A stretch of 64,000 nt of DNA from Lutibacter profundi (GCF_001543325.1 NZ_CP013355.1:2634001-2698000), one strand, 5' to 3'. Positions 35,248-45,950 are shown, counted from the stretch's first letter. Notes: a model not told the origin generated them from the letters alone. Numbers and translations are program-made.

Positions 35248-38200
35248 CTACATATTTCTTCTGTATTGACCACCAACTTTAAACAGTGCTTCTGTAATTT
35301 GACCAATAGAACAAACTTTACAAGCTTCCATTAATTGTTCAAAAACATTTTCGTTATTAATGGCTTTTTGTTTTAATAAAGTAAGTTGTTTTTCAACATT
35401 TTTAGCATTGCCTTTATTTAAGTTTTTAACAACTGTAATTTGGTATTTCTTTTCTTCTTCGGTTGCTCTAATTACTTCTTGAGGTAAAATAGTTGGAGAG
35501 CCCTTGCTACTTAAAAAAGTATTAACTCCAATTATTGGAAATTCTCCAGTGTGTTTTAAGGTTTCATAATACAAACTTTCTTCTTGTATTTTACTTCGTT
35601 GATACATTGTTTCCATTGCACCTAAAACACCACCTCGTTCTGTAATTCTATCAAATTCAATGTATATAGCTTCTTCTACCAAATCGGTTAATTCTTCAAT
35701 AATAAAAGCACCTTGAATTGGATTTTCGTTTTTAGTCAATCCTAATTCTTTATTAATAATGAGCTGAATTGCCATAGCGCGTCTAACACTTTCTTCAGTT
35801 GGAGTAGTAATAGCTTCATCATAGGCATTGGTATGCAAACTGTTACAATTATCGTAAATCGCATACAAAGCTTGTAATGTGGTACGGATGTCATTAAAAT
35901 CAATTTCCTGCGCATGTAAACTTCTACCAGAGGTTTGAATGTGATATTTCAGCATTTGAGCTCTCGAATTTGCTGCGTACTTATTTTTCATAGCTTTAGC
36001 CCAAATTTTTCTAGCAACTCTACCAATAACAGCGTATTCTGGATCTATCCCATTTGAAAAGAAGAACGATAAATTTGGACCAAACTTGTCAATGTCCATT
36101 CCTCTTGATAAATAATATTCCACGTACGTAAATCCGTTAGCTAAGGTAAAAGCCAATTGAGAAATAGGATTCGCACCAGCTTCGGCAATATGATAACCTG
36201 AAATAGAGACAGAATAAAAATTACGAATTTTATTTTCTATAAAATATTCCTGAACATCACCCATTAAACGCAAGGCAAATTCAGTGGAGAAAATACACGT
36301 ATTTTGAGCCTGATCTTCTTTTAAAATATCTGCCTGAACTGTTCCACGAACTTTTGCAATAGTTTCAGTTTTAATTTTTTGATACACTTCTTTTGGTAAA
36401 ATTTGATCTCCAGTTACTCCGAGTAATAATAATCCCAATCCGTTATTCCCTTCCGGAAGTTTTCCTTGATATTTTGGGCGATCAACATCTTTTTTATTGA
36501 AAATGGATTTTATTTTGGCTTCAGTTTCTTTTTCTAAATGATGTTGAATAATATATTTTTCACATTCCTGATCAATAGCAGCATTCATAAAAAAACCGAG
36601 CATCATTGGAGCAGGGCCATTAATAGTCATTGAAACAGAGGTCATAGGATTGGTTAATTCAAATCCTGAATATAATTTTTTAGCATCGTCTAAACAGCAA
36701 ATAGAAACCCCAGCATTTCCAATTTTACCATAAATATCAGGTCTAATATCAGGGTCATTCCCATATAATGTTACTGAATCAAAAGCGGTTGATAAACGTT
36801 TTGCAGGCATTCCTAAACTTACGTAATGAAATCGCCTGTTGGTACGTTCTGGGCCACCTTCACCAGCAAACATTCGGGTTGGATCTTCTCCTGTGCGTTT
36901 AAAAGGGAACAAACCAGCAGTATACGGAAATTCTCCAGGTACATTTTCTTCTAAATTCCAAAGTAAAATATCGCCCCATGCTTCATATTTTGGTAAAGCT
37001 ATTTTAGGAATTTGCAAGTGTGAAAGTGATTCGCTATGTGTTTTTATATTGATTTCTTTATCGCGGACTTTATAAGAATATATGTCGTTTTTATATGCTT
37101 GTTTTTTTGCCTCCCAATTTAAAATGATATTCCAGTTGTGTGGGTTTAAATCAATTTTAACACGAGAGAATTCTTTAAATAATAAAGCTATTAATTCTTT
37201 TTTTTCTTCATTTTTGACTTGTTTCAGAAATTCATTTTCATTCAAGCCAATTTCATTTAAAAGAGATTGTTTCGTTTCACTCGCAATGACATTTCCAACA
37301 GAGCAAATAGTTTTATAAATTCCATACAATTTTTGAGCAATTTCTTTTTGACTTAAAGCTGTTTTGGTATAATTTCTATTGTTCTCGGTAATTTCAGATA
37401 AATAACGTGTCCGATTTGGCGGAATAATGTGTTGTTTTTCCTGTAGTTTGTATTGAGCATGGAAAGTGCTTTTAAAATTAGCGCTTGTTTTTTCGTTTAA
37501 ATTTTTTATTAAAACACTATATAATTCATTAGTTCCAGGGTCATTAAATTGTGAAGCTGTTGTGCCATAAACTGGCATGTCTTCAACATTTTTATCGAAT
37601 AAATTATGATTGCGTTGGTATTGTTTTTTAACATCACGAAGGGCATCTAAAGCGCCACGTTTGTCAAATTTATTAAGAGCAATAATATCGGCAAAATCAA
37701 TCATGTCAATTTTCTCCAATTGGGTTGCGGCACCATATTCAGGAGTCATTACATATAGCGAAACGTCAGAATAATCTAATATTTCAGTATCACTTTGTCC
37801 AATACCAGAAGTTTCCAGCAAAATTAAATCGTAACCAGCAACTTTTAAAATATCAATAGCATCACTTACGTGTTTAGATAAAGCTACATTTGACTCTCTT
37901 GTTGCCAAGGAGCGCATGTAAACTCTATTGTTATTAATGGCGTTCATTCTAATTCTATCACCTAATAATGCACCACCAGTTTTTCGTTTTGAAGGATCAA
38001 CAGAAATAATTCCAAGTGTTTTGGATGGGAAATCAACTAAAAAACGGCGTACAATTTCGTCAACAGTAGATGATTTTCCTGAGCCGCCAGTTCCTGTAAT
38101 TCCTAAAACTGGAATTTTAGAATGGGATGCAATATTTCTAACCCCACTAAGAAAAGCCTTATGTTTTGAAGTGTAATTTTCTGCTGCAGAGATAGCGTGT

Positions 38201-38700
38201 GCTATTTGAGTAGTATCTTTGTTTTTTAAATTGGAAGGTTTGAAATTTATAGTTTTACCTGTTGGAAAATCACATTTTTCAACCATGTCGTTAATCATAC
38301 CTTGCAACCCCATTGCTCTACCATCATCTGGAGAATAAATACGCGTAATCCCATAATTTGTTAAATCTTTGATTTCTTCAGGAAGAATAACGCCGCCTCC
38401 GCCACCAAATATTTTTATTTGTGGAGCTCCTTTTTCTTGCAATAAATCATGCATATATTTAAAATACTCATTATGACCTCCTTGGTAAGAGGTCATGGCA
38501 ATGGCATTGGCATCTTCTTGAATAGCACAGTTTACTACTTCTTCAACACTTCTATCATGACCTAAATGGATGACTTCAACACCAGTAGATTGAATAATTC
38601 TTCTCATAATATTAATAGCAGCATCATGGCCATCAAATAATGAAGCAGCAGTTACAATTCGTACTTTATTTTTAGGTTTGTAAGGTGTTATTTTTTCCAT
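35248..38700 (-). CDS. icmF: Fused B12-dependent acyl-CoA mutase (IcmF, isobutyryl-/methylmalonyl-type)
   Basis: A 1150-aa fusion. Residues 12-145 are the B12-binding domain with the DGHD cobalt-histidine motif (His25). Residues 190-420 are a MeaB-type G-protein chaperone (Walker A GTGGSGKS at 203-210, [16 protein letters not shown] near 238, NKFD near 343). The mutase substrate domain runs from about 580 to the end ([31 protein letters not shown]...[24 protein letters not shown]). It interconverts isobutyryl- and butyryl-CoA, or acts on a related acyl-CoA. Substrate choice cannot be read safely. The linker carries a REP-like insert at residues 471-480. Confidence 0.88.
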   Translation of the reverse strand: MEKITPYKPKNKVRIVTAASLFDGHDAAINIMRRIIQSTGVEVIHLGHDRSVEEVVNCAIQEDANAIAMTSYQGGHNEYFKYMHDLLQEKGAPQIKIFGGGGGVILPEEIKDLTNYGITRIYSPDDGRAMGLQGMINDMVEKCDFPTGKTINFKPSNLKNKDTTQIAHAISAAENYTSKHKAFLSGVRNIASHSKIPVLGITGTGGSGKSSTVDEIVRRFLVDFPSKTLGIISVDPSKRKTGGALLGDRIRMNAINNNRVYMRSLATRESNVALSKHVSDAIDILKVAGYDLILLETSGIGQSDTEILDYSDVSLYVMTPEYGAATQLEKIDMIDFADIIALNKFDKRGALDALRDVKKQYQRNHNLFDKNVEDMPVYGTTASQFNDPGTNELYSVLIKNLNEKTSANFKSTFHAQYKLQEKQHIIPPNRTRYLSEITENNRNYTKTALSQKEIAQKLYGIYKTICSVGNVIASETKQSLLNEIGLNENEFLKQVKNEEKKELIALLFKEFSRVKIDLNPHNWNIILNWEAKKQAYKNDIYSYKVRDKEINIKTHSESLSHLQIPKIALPKYEAWGDILLWNLEENVPGEFPYTAGLFPFKRTGEDPTRMFAGEGGPERTNRRFHYVSLGMPAKRLSTAFDSVTLYGNDPDIRPDIYGKIGNAGVSICCLDDAKKLYSGFELTNPMTSVSMTINGPAPMMLGFFMNAAIDQECEKYIIQHHLEKETEAKIKSIFNKKDVDRPKYQGKLPEGNNGLGLLLLGVTGDQILPKEVYQKIKTETIAKVRGTVQADILKEDQAQNTCIFSTEFALRLMGDVQEYFIENKIRNFYSVSISGYHIAEAGANPISQLAFTLANGFTYVEYYLSRGMDIDKFGPNLSFFFSNGIDPEYAVIGRVARKIWAKAMKNKYAANSRAQMLKYHIQTSGRSLHAQEIDFNDIRTTLQALYAIYDNCNSLHTNAYDEAITTPTEESVRRAMAIQLIINKELGLTKNENPIQGAFIIEELTDLVEEAIYIEFDRITERGGVLGAMETMYQRSKIQEESLYYETLKHTGEFPIIGVNTFLSSKGSPTILPQEVIRATEEEKKYQITVVKNLNKGNAKNVEKQLTLLKQKAINNENVFEQLMEACKVCSIGQITEALFKVGGQYRRNM
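37261..37292 (-). repeat. REP-like repeat inside the icmF coding region
   Basis: On the minus strand this stretch reads GTCATTGCGAGTGAAACGAA and continues to an AATCTC end. It resembles the widespread GTCATTGCGAGGAACGAAGC-type intergenic repeat. Here it is translated in frame as [10 protein letters not shown] (icmF residues 471-480), in the linker between the GTPase and the mutase domain. Confidence 0.6.
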
Positions 38701-39106
38701 ATATTTATAAAATTCAATGCTTGCAATTTAACCAAAATTTATAAGTATAATTATGACTATTGTTAGCTACTTTTTAATAAAAGTGAGTTAATTATAAAGA
38801 AATATAATTAGAAGATTAAATTAGCGCTATAAAGTACAAAAAAACAATTAAAAGATTGAATGTCTTTCAAAAAGTATGAGCGGCAAATAGTTTGAATATT
38901 GCTTTTGTAGTCTCTAAATTTTATGAAAAAAGAAACGCAATTTACGTTATATTTGTACCAAACCAAGTAATTTTACTATTTTGGATATTATTCACTTCAC
39001 GTATAAAATATGTATTGCGTTAACTCATTTTAGAGTTGATATTAGATATCCGTAGCTTAATTTTTTTTGTATTAAAAATTAACTATAAATTTAAGTATTA
39101 ACAATT
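38701..39106. other. 406-bp divergent intergenic region, icmF/hutU
   Basis: No gene or strong hairpin seen. One -7-like box TATATTTG occurs at 38948-38955 on the plus strand, 151 bp before hutU. It may carry the promoters of both genes. No cobalamin riboswitch was recognised upstream of the B12-dependent icmF. Confidence 0.4.
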
Positions 39107-41107
39107 ATGACATTTAAAGATCAAATAAAACAAGGAATACCATCTGAGTTACCTTTAATAAAAGTATATGATTTAGATATAAATCATGCGCCAAAACGAA
39201 AAGAAATTTTATCAAAAGAAGAAAAAAAGTTAGCAATTCAAAATGCACTACGCTATTTTGATAAAAAACACCATGCAGTTTTAGCTGAAGAGTTTGCTAA
39301 TGAATTAAATGAATACGGTAGAATTTACATGCATCGTTTTCGTCCAAATTACAAAATGTACGCTCGTCCAATTAATGAATACCCTGGGAAATGTGAACAG
39401 GCAAAAGCAATTATGCATATGATCCAAAATAATTTGGATTATGCTGTTGCTCAACACCCGCATGAACTAATTACTTATGGAGGAAATGGTGCTGTTTTTC
39501 AAAATTGGGCGCAGTATTTATTAACAATGCAGTATTTAAGTGAAATGACGGAAGAGCAAACTTTAGTAATGTATTCTGGGCATCCAATGGGAATATTCCC
39601 TTCTCATAGAAATGCACCAAGAGTTGTGGTGACTAATGGAATGATGATTCCAAATTACAGCAAACAAGACGATTGGGAGAAGTATAATGCGTTAGGTGTT
39701 ACTCAATACGGACAAATGACAGCAGGAAGTTATATGTATATTGGACCGCAAGGAATTGTTCATGGAACAACTATAACAGTGTTGAATGCTGGTAGAAAGA
39801 TTGCAAAAAATGGAGAGGATTTAACAGGGAAACTCTTTGTAACTTCTGGTTTAGGGGGAATGAGTGGTGCGCAGCCAAAAGCAGGAAATATTGCTGGTTG
39901 TATCACAGTTTGTGCTGAAGTAAACCCGAAAGCTGTTAATACACGTCATTCACAACATTGGGTTGACGAGGTTTTTAAGACTATTGATGAATTAGTTGAA
40001 CGTGTTAAAAGAGCAAAATTAAAGAAAGAAATAGTTTCAATTGCCTATCAAGGAAATGTAGTTGAAGTTTGGGAGAAGTTTTATGAAGCAGGAATATATA
40101 TAGATTTAGGTTCTGATCAAACATCATTGCATAACCCTTGGGCAGGTGGTTATTATCCCGTTGGTATTTCATTTGAGGACGCAAATGAGATGATGACCAA
40201 AAACCCAAAATTATTCAAGGAAAAAGTGCAAGAAAGCTTAAAAAGGCAGGTTGAAGCAATTAATAAACATACAGCAAAAGGCACTTATTTTTTTGATTAT
40301 GGAAATGCATTTTTGTTAGAGGCTAGCAGAGCTAATGCAGATATTATGGCTGAAAATGGAATAGATTTTAAATATCCATCGTATGTACAAGATATTATGG
40401 GGCCAATGTGTTTTGACTATGGTTTTGGACCTTTTCGTTGGGTGTGTACAAGTGCTAATCCAACAGATTTAGAAAAGACTGATACAATAGCATGTGAGGT
40501 TTTAGAAGAATTAAGAAAAAATTACCCTCAGGAAATTCAGCAACAGATGGCTGATAATATTCAGTGGATTAAAGGAGCTCAAGAAAACAACTTAGTGGTG
40601 GGTTCTCAAGCGCGAATTTTATATGCAGATGCAGAAGGAAGAATGAAAATAGCAGAAGCTTTTAATAATGCAATAAAAAATAATATAATTTCAGCACCTA
40701 TTGTATTAGGTAGGGATCACCATGATGTTTCTGGTACCGATTCTCCTTACAGAGAAACTTCAAATATATACGATGGATCTCAATTTACGGCTGATATGGC
40801 TATTCAAAATGTAATAGGTGATAGTTTTAGAGGTGCAACTTGGGTATCTATTCATAATGGAGGTGGAGTAGGTTGGGGTGAAGTAATAAATGGTGGTTTT
40901 GGTATGGTTATTGATGGTAGTATAGAGGCAGAAAAGCGATTGAAAAGTATGCTTTTTTGGGATGTTAATAATGGAATTGCTCGTAGAAATTGGGCGCGTA
41001 ATGGTGGAGCAACTTTTGCAATTAAAAGAGCGATGGAAGCGAATCCAAAATTAAAAATTACGCTACCAAATTTAGTTGATGATTCATTATTACAAAAGTT
41101 GTTTTAA
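39107..41107 (+). CDS. hutU: Urocanate hydratase
   Basis: A 666-aa enzyme of histidine breakdown that turns urocanate into imidazolone propionate with tightly bound NAD+. Family motifs are seen: YGGNGAVFQNWAQYLLTMQYL near residue 123, QMTAGSYMYIGPQGIVHGTT near 203, TSGLGGMSGAQPKAGNIAG near 246, and the large block RDHHDVSGTDSPYRETSNIYDGS near 544 and NGGGVGWGEVINGGFGMVIDGS near 598. It is the long Bacteroidota form compared with about 555 aa in many bacteria. Other hut genes are not next to it. Confidence 0.92.
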   Translation: MTFKDQIKQGIPSELPLIKVYDLDINHAPKRKEILSKEEKKLAIQNALRYFDKKHHAVLAEEFANELNEYGRIYMHRFRPNYKMYARPINEYPGKCEQAKAIMHMIQNNLDYAVAQHPHELITYGGNGAVFQNWAQYLLTMQYLSEMTEEQTLVMYSGHPMGIFPSHRNAPRVVVTNGMMIPNYSKQDDWEKYNALGVTQYGQMTAGSYMYIGPQGIVHGTTITVLNAGRKIAKNGEDLTGKLFVTSGLGGMSGAQPKAGNIAGCITVCAEVNPKAVNTRHSQHWVDEVFKTIDELVERVKRAKLKKEIVSIAYQGNVVEVWEKFYEAGIYIDLGSDQTSLHNPWAGGYYPVGISFEDANEMMTKNPKLFKEKVQESLKRQVEAINKHTAKGTYFFDYGNAFLLEASRANADIMAENGIDFKYPSYVQDIMGPMCFDYGFGPFRWVCTSANPTDLEKTDTIACEVLEELRKNYPQEIQQQMADNIQWIKGAQENNLVVGSQARILYADAEGRMKIAEAFNNAIKNNIISAPIVLGRDHHDVSGTDSPYRETSNIYDGSQFTADMAIQNVIGDSFRGATWVSIHNGGGVGWGEVINGGFGMVIDGSIEAEKRLKSMLFWDVNNGIARRNWARNGGATFAIKRAMEANPKLKITLPNLVDDSLLQKLF

Positions 41108-41126
41108 TATTAAAATTTTATTCAAA

Positions 41127-41657
41127 ATGAAAGCCCTTAAATTACTTCCGTTAGCCTTATTATTTTTAGTAGCATCTTGTAGTTCTATAAGAGTTTCAAG
41201 TGATTATGATACCAATACCAATTTTTCAAAGTTTAAAACTTTTGCTTTTTATAAAAAGGGAATTGATAAAGTTGAAATTTCAGATTTAGATAAGCGAAGA
41301 ATTTTAAAAGCTGTTGAAAGCGAATTGTTGGCTAAAGGTTTTAAAAAATCTAAAAATCCGGATTTATTAGTGAATATTTTCACAAAATCACGTCAAAGAA
41401 TAGATATTTATAACAATAATAACATGTATTTTGGTTGGTTTCCGTGGTATTACGGCCCAAATTTTGGAACACATATTTCAAAATATACAGAAGGTACGTT
41501 ATTTATAGACTTGATAGATGCGAATAAAAAAGAATTAGCTTGGCAAGGAATAGGAAGTGGCGCATTAAATACCTCAAGGAATGTAGCTAAAAAGGAAGAG
41601 AAAATTAAAGATTTTGTGGCTAAAATTATGGCTAACTATCCACCAAGTGTGAATTAA
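41127..41657 (+). CDS. DUF4136 lipoprotein
   Basis: A 176-aa lipoprotein. The start is set at MKALKLLPLALLFLVASCSS (lipobox Cys18), since the upstream in-frame ATG codons overlap hutU and lack a signal. DUF4136 features include SSDYDTNTNFSKFKTFAFY near residue 23, PDLLVNIF and YTEGTLFIDLIDANKKELAWQGIGSG near the end. The function is unknown. It starts 19 bp after hutU. Confidence 0.85.
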   Translation: MKALKLLPLALLFLVASCSSIRVSSDYDTNTNFSKFKTFAFYKKGIDKVEISDLDKRRILKAVESELLAKGFKKSKNPDLLVNIFTKSRQRIDIYNNNNMYFGWFPWYYGPNFGTHISKYTEGTLFIDLIDANKKELAWQGIGSGALNTSRNVAKKEEKIKDFVAKIMANYPPSVN

Positions 41658-41681
41658 AAAAATGTGAATCGTAAACAAAAC

Positions 41682-41711
41682 AACGTTCTGAATTTTCAGA
41701 GCGTTTTTTTG
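41682..41711 (+). terminator. Terminator of the DUF4136 gene
   Basis: AACGTTCTGAA pairs with TTCAGAGCGTT (one wobble) and is followed by a T-run. It is 24 bp after the DUF4136 stop codon. Confidence 0.8.
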
Positions 41712-41723
41712 TTATTTTTGTAT

Positions 41724-41894
41724 ATGGATTTTAAAAAACATATTCCTTATGAAGAAGGAGATTATTATGTAAACGAGCAAGGTTATCGTGTTTTTACAGA
41801 GAAATATCATTTAAAAAGAGGGTACTGTTGTAAAAATGGTTGTAAACATTGTCCGTATGGATACAATAAAAATACAGGTACATTTAAAAAATAA
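41724..41894 (+). CDS. DUF5522-family small zinc-type protein
   Basis: A 56-aa protein with the family block IPYEEGDYYVNEQGYRVFTEKYHLKRGYCCKNGCKHCPYG. Cysteines at 35, 36, 40 and 43 and a histidine at 42 look like a metal site. The function is unknown, but the protein is widely conserved in Bacteroidota. The start at 41724 matches family length. A -7-like TATTTTTG ends 3 bp before this ATG, so either the mRNA is leaderless or transcription starts further upstream. Confidence 0.82.
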   Translation: MDFKKHIPYEEGDYYVNEQGYRVFTEKYHLKRGYCCKNGCKHCPYGYNKNTGTFKK

Positions 41895-42003
41895 TTTTAA
41901 TTTTTTGGTTAGTTACCTGTTTAAAGTTTCTCCCCAAGAATTATAAAGAGTAGGTAATGCGTTTTGTGTCTTACAAGATGGTAAACAAATAGGTTTTAAA
42001 ACA

Positions 42004-42810
42004 TTAAAAATGGCTTTCAAATTTTTTGTGCAATTCTTTAAAATAATCAAACGAAAGTAACAATCTAGAACCAAACCAACTAAATAATTCTCCATCGGCA
42101 AAAACAGTAACAGAACGATTCGTATAGGTTGCTATTTCCATAGCGTGTTCATCTTTAAAGGGAAAGGGCTCAGATGATAAAATAATTACATCAGGGTCAC
42201 CTTCATGTCTAATTTTATTAATTTCAACCTTAGGATAACGACTCCTATTTGCATAAATATTTTCAAATTTGTTAAGTTTTAAAATCTCATTAATATAGGT
42301 GTTGTTTCCTGCAACCATCCACGGGTTTGCCCAAATAAAATAAGCGACCTTTCTAGCAGGCTTATCTTTTATAAAAGATTTAAAGTTGGTTAACTTAAAG
42401 TTTATTTTTTCAATTAAATTAATGCTTTCGGTTCTTCGGTTTAGAATGTTTCCTAAATTAGCTATTAAATTTAATGAATCTTGAATTGAATTTACATCTG
42501 AAAAATAAGTGGGAGCAATTTTTTCTAATTCTGGAAGAAAGTCATAAGAATTTTCTTCTTTATTGCATAAAATAAAATCGGGTTGTAACGCTTTAATTTT
42601 GTTAAAATCAACTTTTTTTGTGCCACCAACAATTGTTTTTGTAGCCTTTAAATGATAGGGGTGAACACAAAATTTTGTAATACCAACTATTTCATTTTCC
42701 AGACCTAAATCATATAATAATTCAGTTTGAGACGGAACCAATGAAACAATTCTTTTAGGTGTTGTTTTTATTAGAATTTCCCTTTTTAGAGAATCATTAA
42801 TTATTTTCAT
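42004..42810 (-). CDS. BtuF-like helical-backbone metal-receptor protein
   Basis: A 268-aa protein of the periplasmic-binding-protein type III fold used for cobalamin or ferric siderophores (KRIVSLVPSQTELLYDLGLENEIVGITKFCVHP near residue 19, KATKTIVGGTKKVDFNKIKALQPDFILCNKEEN, then a RSRYPKVEINKIRHEGDPDVIILSSEPFPF block). It has no signal peptide, so it may be cytoplasmic or its leader is missing. Cobalamin handling would fit with the nearby B12-dependent icmF. It overlaps pyrF by 14 bp. Confidence 0.75.
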   Translation of the reverse strand: MKIINDSLKREILIKTTPKRIVSLVPSQTELLYDLGLENEIVGITKFCVHPYHLKATKTIVGGTKKVDFNKIKALQPDFILCNKEENSYDFLPELEKIAPTYFSDVNSIQDSLNLIANLGNILNRRTESINLIEKINFKLTNFKSFIKDKPARKVAYFIWANPWMVAGNNTYINEILKLNKFENIYANRSRYPKVEINKIRHEGDPDVIILSSEPFPFKDEHAMEIATYTNRSVTVFADGELFSWFGSRLLLSFDYFKELHKKFESHF

Positions 42811-43618
42811 TTAAAATAATTTTCATTTCTTGTTGCAATCTAAAAGCTTCTTTTTTAGCTGCTTTAGCAAAATTTATATCATTTCCAGCATAAATAATTC
42901 CTCTTGATGAATTAATAAGTAAGCCACAATCTTTTGTTAACCCATGGTTACAAACCTCTTGTAAATTACCACCTTGAGCACCAACACCTGGAACTAATAA
43001 AAAGTGATTGGGAACAATTTTTCTTATTTCAGCAAAATATGCTGGTTTTGTAGCGCCAACAACAAACATTAAATTTTGAGCATTTTTCCAAGTTAGAGCA
43101 GTTTTTAAAACGTTTTTATAAAGCGCACCAGTATTTGTTTTCAGCCCCTGAAAATCCAATCCGCCTTTATTTGAAGTTAAAGCTAAAAGGATAGTTGTTT
43201 TATTTTCAAAAGCCAAAAAAGGCTCTACAGAATCACTTCCCATGTATGGTGCAACAGTTATTGAATCAAAATTTAAATCTTCAAAAAAAGCTTTGGCATA
43301 CCTAGTTGAAGTATTGCCAATATCACCTCGTTTTGCATCGGCAATGGTAAAAATTTCTGGGTAATTTTTATTGAGATAATTGATTGTTTTTTTTAAAGAT
43401 TTCCAACCTTTAATTCCGTATGCTTCATAAAAAGCGATATTCGGTTTATAGGCAACAGCTAAGTTATGAGTAGCATCAATTAGTTGTTTATTAAATTCAA
43501 AAATAGGATCTTTTTTTTCTAATAAATGTGTTGGTATTTTTGCTAAATCAACATCTAAACCTATACATAAAAAAGACTCTTTCTGTTTAATTTGAGCAAT
43601 TAGTGCTGATTTGTTCAT
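42797..43618 (-). CDS. pyrF: Orotidine 5'-phosphate decarboxylase, type 2
   Basis: The last step of UMP synthesis. A 273-aa enzyme starting at MNKSALIAQIKQKESFLCIGLDVD. The catalytic DAKRGDIGNT motif with the Lys and Asp residues is near residue 87. The type-2 features SITVAPYMGSDS and FLLVPGVGAQGG are present. I chose the start at 43618; an extension to 43651 adds a poor LLLLNSLFKS leader. It overlaps the BtuF-like gene. Confidence 0.92.
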   Translation of the reverse strand: MNKSALIAQIKQKESFLCIGLDVDLAKIPTHLLEKKDPIFEFNKQLIDATHNLAVAYKPNIAFYEAYGIKGWKSLKKTINYLNKNYPEIFTIADAKRGDIGNTSTRYAKAFFEDLNFDSITVAPYMGSDSVEPFLAFENKTTILLALTSNKGGLDFQGLKTNTGALYKNVLKTALTWKNAQNLMFVVGATKPAYFAEIRKIVPNHFLLVPGVGAQGGNLQEVCNHGLTKDCGLLINSSRGIIYAGNDINFAKAAKKEAFRLQQEMKIILNENN

Positions 43619-43768
43619 AGATTTGAATAAAGAATTAAGCAAAAGTAACAATTTTAATACTTTAAGTTATAGTTGTTTCTTGAAAAAATATCTTTAATAT
43701 TTGGTTTATTGTCGAAAACGATTGCGTAATCAGCTTATTTAAGAGTCTAATTTTCAAACTTTATACCG

Positions 43769-43776
43769 TAAATTTG
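43769..43776 (+). promoter_or_regulatory. -7 promoter box of tpiA
   Basis: TAAATTTG matches TAnnTTTG, 39 bp before the tpiA start codon. Confidence 0.4.
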
Positions 43777-43815
43777 TTGTGTTAAAAAGAAACCATAAAA
43801 GTAAATTAAAATACC

Positions 43816-44574
43816 ATGAGAAAACAAATAGTGGCAGGTAACTGGAAAATGAATAACGATTTAGAGGCTTCTAAATTTTTAGTAAAAAAAATAATTAAAA
43901 AACTAAAAAATAATTCATTACAAAACACAAGAGTAATTGTTGCTCCAACGTTTGTTAGTTTAGAAAAAGTGGTAAAAAAAGCAAAAAAAACAACTATTGA
44001 AGTAGCAGCACAAAACATGCATCAAGCAAAAAGTGGTGCTTTTACGGGTGAAATTTCTGCAGAAATGCTTAAATCTGTTGGGGTAAATATGGTTATTTTA
44101 GGGCATTCTGAACGCAGAGAGTATTTTTGTGAAACAGACGAAACTTTAGCTGAAAAAGTTAGTACAGCATTAAAAAACAATATGGAAATAATTTTTTGTT
44201 TTGGTGAAGTTTTAGAAGATAGAAAATCTAAAAATCATTTTAAAGTTGTTGAAAGCCAAGTAAAAAACGGATTGTTTCATTTGGAAGCTTCAGCTTGGGG
44301 TAATATTATTTTGGCTTATGAACCTGTATGGGCAATTGGAACAGGGGAAACAGCATCACCTGAACAGGCGCAGGAAATGCACGCTTTTATTAGGAAAATT
44401 GTTGCTGATAAATACAATAAAGAAGTAGCTGACAATGTTTCAATTTTATATGGAGGAAGTGTAAAACCTTCAAATGCTAAAGAAATATTTTCTAAAGAGG
44501 ATGTAGATGGTGGTTTAATTGGTGGTGCAGCTTTAAATGCGGATGATTTTATTGAGCTGGTAAAATCATTCTAA
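43816..44574 (+). CDS. tpiA: Triosephosphate isomerase
   Basis: A 252-aa glycolytic TIM barrel that interconverts dihydroxyacetone phosphate and glyceraldehyde 3-phosphate. Lys11 lies in GNWKMN, the catalytic histidine in GHSERREYF, and the glutamate in AYEPVWAIGTG. The phosphate loop is YGGSVKPSNA and GGLIGGAAL. Standard length. A strong terminator follows. Confidence 0.96.
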   Translation: MRKQIVAGNWKMNNDLEASKFLVKKIIKKLKNNSLQNTRVIVAPTFVSLEKVVKKAKKTTIEVAAQNMHQAKSGAFTGEISAEMLKSVGVNMVILGHSERREYFCETDETLAEKVSTALKNNMEIIFCFGEVLEDRKSKNHFKVVESQVKNGLFHLEASAWGNIILAYEPVWAIGTGETASPEQAQEMHAFIRKIVADKYNKEVADNVSILYGGSVKPSNAKEIFSKEDVDGGLIGGAALNADDFIELVKSF

Positions 44575-44606
44575 GTATATTTTTAAAATAGTTTAAAATA
44601 TAGATG

Positions 44607-44643
44607 CGGTTTTCTTTCATTATGAAAGGAAACCGTATTTTTG
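44607..44643 (+). terminator. tpiA terminator overlapping the prmA -7 box
   Basis: CGGTTTTCTTTCAT pairs with ATGAAAGGAAACCG (one wobble, 1-base loop) and runs into TATTTTTG (44636-44643), which also fits TAnnTTTG for prmA. Terminator and promoter thus share bases. Confidence 0.75.
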
Positions 44644-44665
44644 CATTTTGTAATAAATGATATAT

Positions 44666-45496
44666 ATGACAAATTATATTGGATATATTTTTAAAGTAGC
44701 ACCAAAAGAGCCAGCAACTGAAATTTTAATAGCTCAACTAGGAGAAGTAGGTTTTGAAAGTTTTGTAGAAAATGAAGATGGTGTAACAGCATACATTCAA
44801 GAAAATGATTGGAATTCTGAAATTTTAAAAGAGATTCAAATTTTAAATTCTGAGGAGTTTAAATTTACTTTTGAAGAAGAAGTTATTGAACAAACAAATT
44901 GGAATAGTGAATGGGAAAAAAACTTCAACCAAATTCAGGTTGATAATTTAGTGAGTATTAGAGCTCCTTTTCACAAAAATCCAAATTTAAAATACGACAT
45001 TGTTATTGAGCCAAAAATGAGTTTTGGCACAGGTCATCATGAAACTACACATATGATGATTCAGCATTTGTTAGCACTAGATTTAGCTAATAAAAATACG
45101 TTAGATATGGGATGCGGAACTGGAATTTTAGCCATTTTTGCTGAAATGAAAGGAGCAAAACCAATTGATGCTATTGATATTGATACTTGGTGCTATGAGA
45201 ATTCTTTAGAAAATGTAGCACGAAATAACTGTAAACATATTTCAGTTTTTGAAGGTGATGCTTCACTTTTAATGAATAAAAAATACGATGTTATTATTGC
45301 TAATATTAACAGAAATATTTTACTAAATGATATGGTTTTATATATGGATTGTTTAAATGATGATGGTATTATTTTATTTAGCGGATTTTATGAAGAAGAT
45401 ATTCCAATAATTGATGCGGAAGTTTCAAAATACGGTTTGACTTTAGATAAAATAATTGAGCGAAATAACTGGGTATCTTTGAAGTATATAAAATAA
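44666..45496 (+). CDS. prmA: Ribosomal protein L11 methyltransferase
   Basis: A 276-aa SAM-dependent methyltransferase that trimethylates ribosomal protein L11. The family N-domain is followed by MSFGTGHHETTHMMIQHL near residue 120 and the SAM loop DMGCGTGILAIFAEMKGA near 148. DAIDIDTWCYENSLENVARN supports binding of the ribose. NVNRN-type IIANINRNILL is near 210. I chose MTNYIGYIF at 44666; an ATG 9 bases upstream is possible. ClpS follows by 16 bp. Confidence 0.92.
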   Translation: MTNYIGYIFKVAPKEPATEILIAQLGEVGFESFVENEDGVTAYIQENDWNSEILKEIQILNSEEFKFTFEEEVIEQTNWNSEWEKNFNQIQVDNLVSIRAPFHKNPNLKYDIVIEPKMSFGTGHHETTHMMIQHLLALDLANKNTLDMGCGTGILAIFAEMKGAKPIDAIDIDTWCYENSLENVARNNCKHISVFEGDASLLMNKKYDVIIANINRNILLNDMVLYMDCLNDDGIILFSGFYEEDIPIIDAEVSKYGLTLDKIIERNNWVSLKYIK

Positions 45497-45512
45497 TTAC
45501 TAATTTAGCAGC

Positions 45513-45788
45513 ATGAGTACAAAGAAAAGAATACAAGAAGAAGTTGATGTATTGGAACAGGAAACCAATCTAAATGAGATTGTATTATTTAACGATGATG
45601 TAAATACCTTTGACCACGTAATTGACTCATTGATTGATATTTGTGACCATACATTAGAGCAAGCTGAACAATGCGCTATTTTAGTTCATTACAAAGGTAA
45701 ATGCACCGTAAAAACGGGTGAGTATAACGATTTAAAACCTCGTTGTACCATGTTATTATCAAAAGGACTCTCCGCAGAAATTATATAA
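45513..45788 (+). CDS. clpS: ATP-dependent Clp protease adaptor ClpS
   Basis: A 91-aa adaptor that delivers N-degron substrates to ClpA or ClpC with ClpP. The motif ETNLNEIVLFNDDVNTFDHVIDSLIDICDHTLEQAEQCAILVHYKGKCTVKTGEYNDL contains the ClpS LFNDDVNTFDHV and the VHxKGK residues of the pocket. Its usual length is about 90-105 aa. It is co-directional with prmA. Confidence 0.93.
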   Translation: MSTKKRIQEEVDVLEQETNLNEIVLFNDDVNTFDHVIDSLIDICDHTLEQAEQCAILVHYKGKCTVKTGEYNDLKPRCTMLLSKGLSAEII

Positions 45789-45950
45789 AAAAAAGCAATA
45801 TTTAGTACATTGACTTTTCCCAAAAGAGGTACTATTAACTAAAAGAACATCATCAATTTTAATAAGAAAAATTATTAAAAACAATCGTAACTTTTGATTA
45901 TTAGTTGTTAATATTGAATATTTCTTACAAAGTTTATTATTTTTAATTTG

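Noticed and set aside
38701..39106. Cobalamin riboswitch between icmF and hutU
   Set aside because: No B12-box-like conserved sequence or strong multi-stem structure was seen on either strand.
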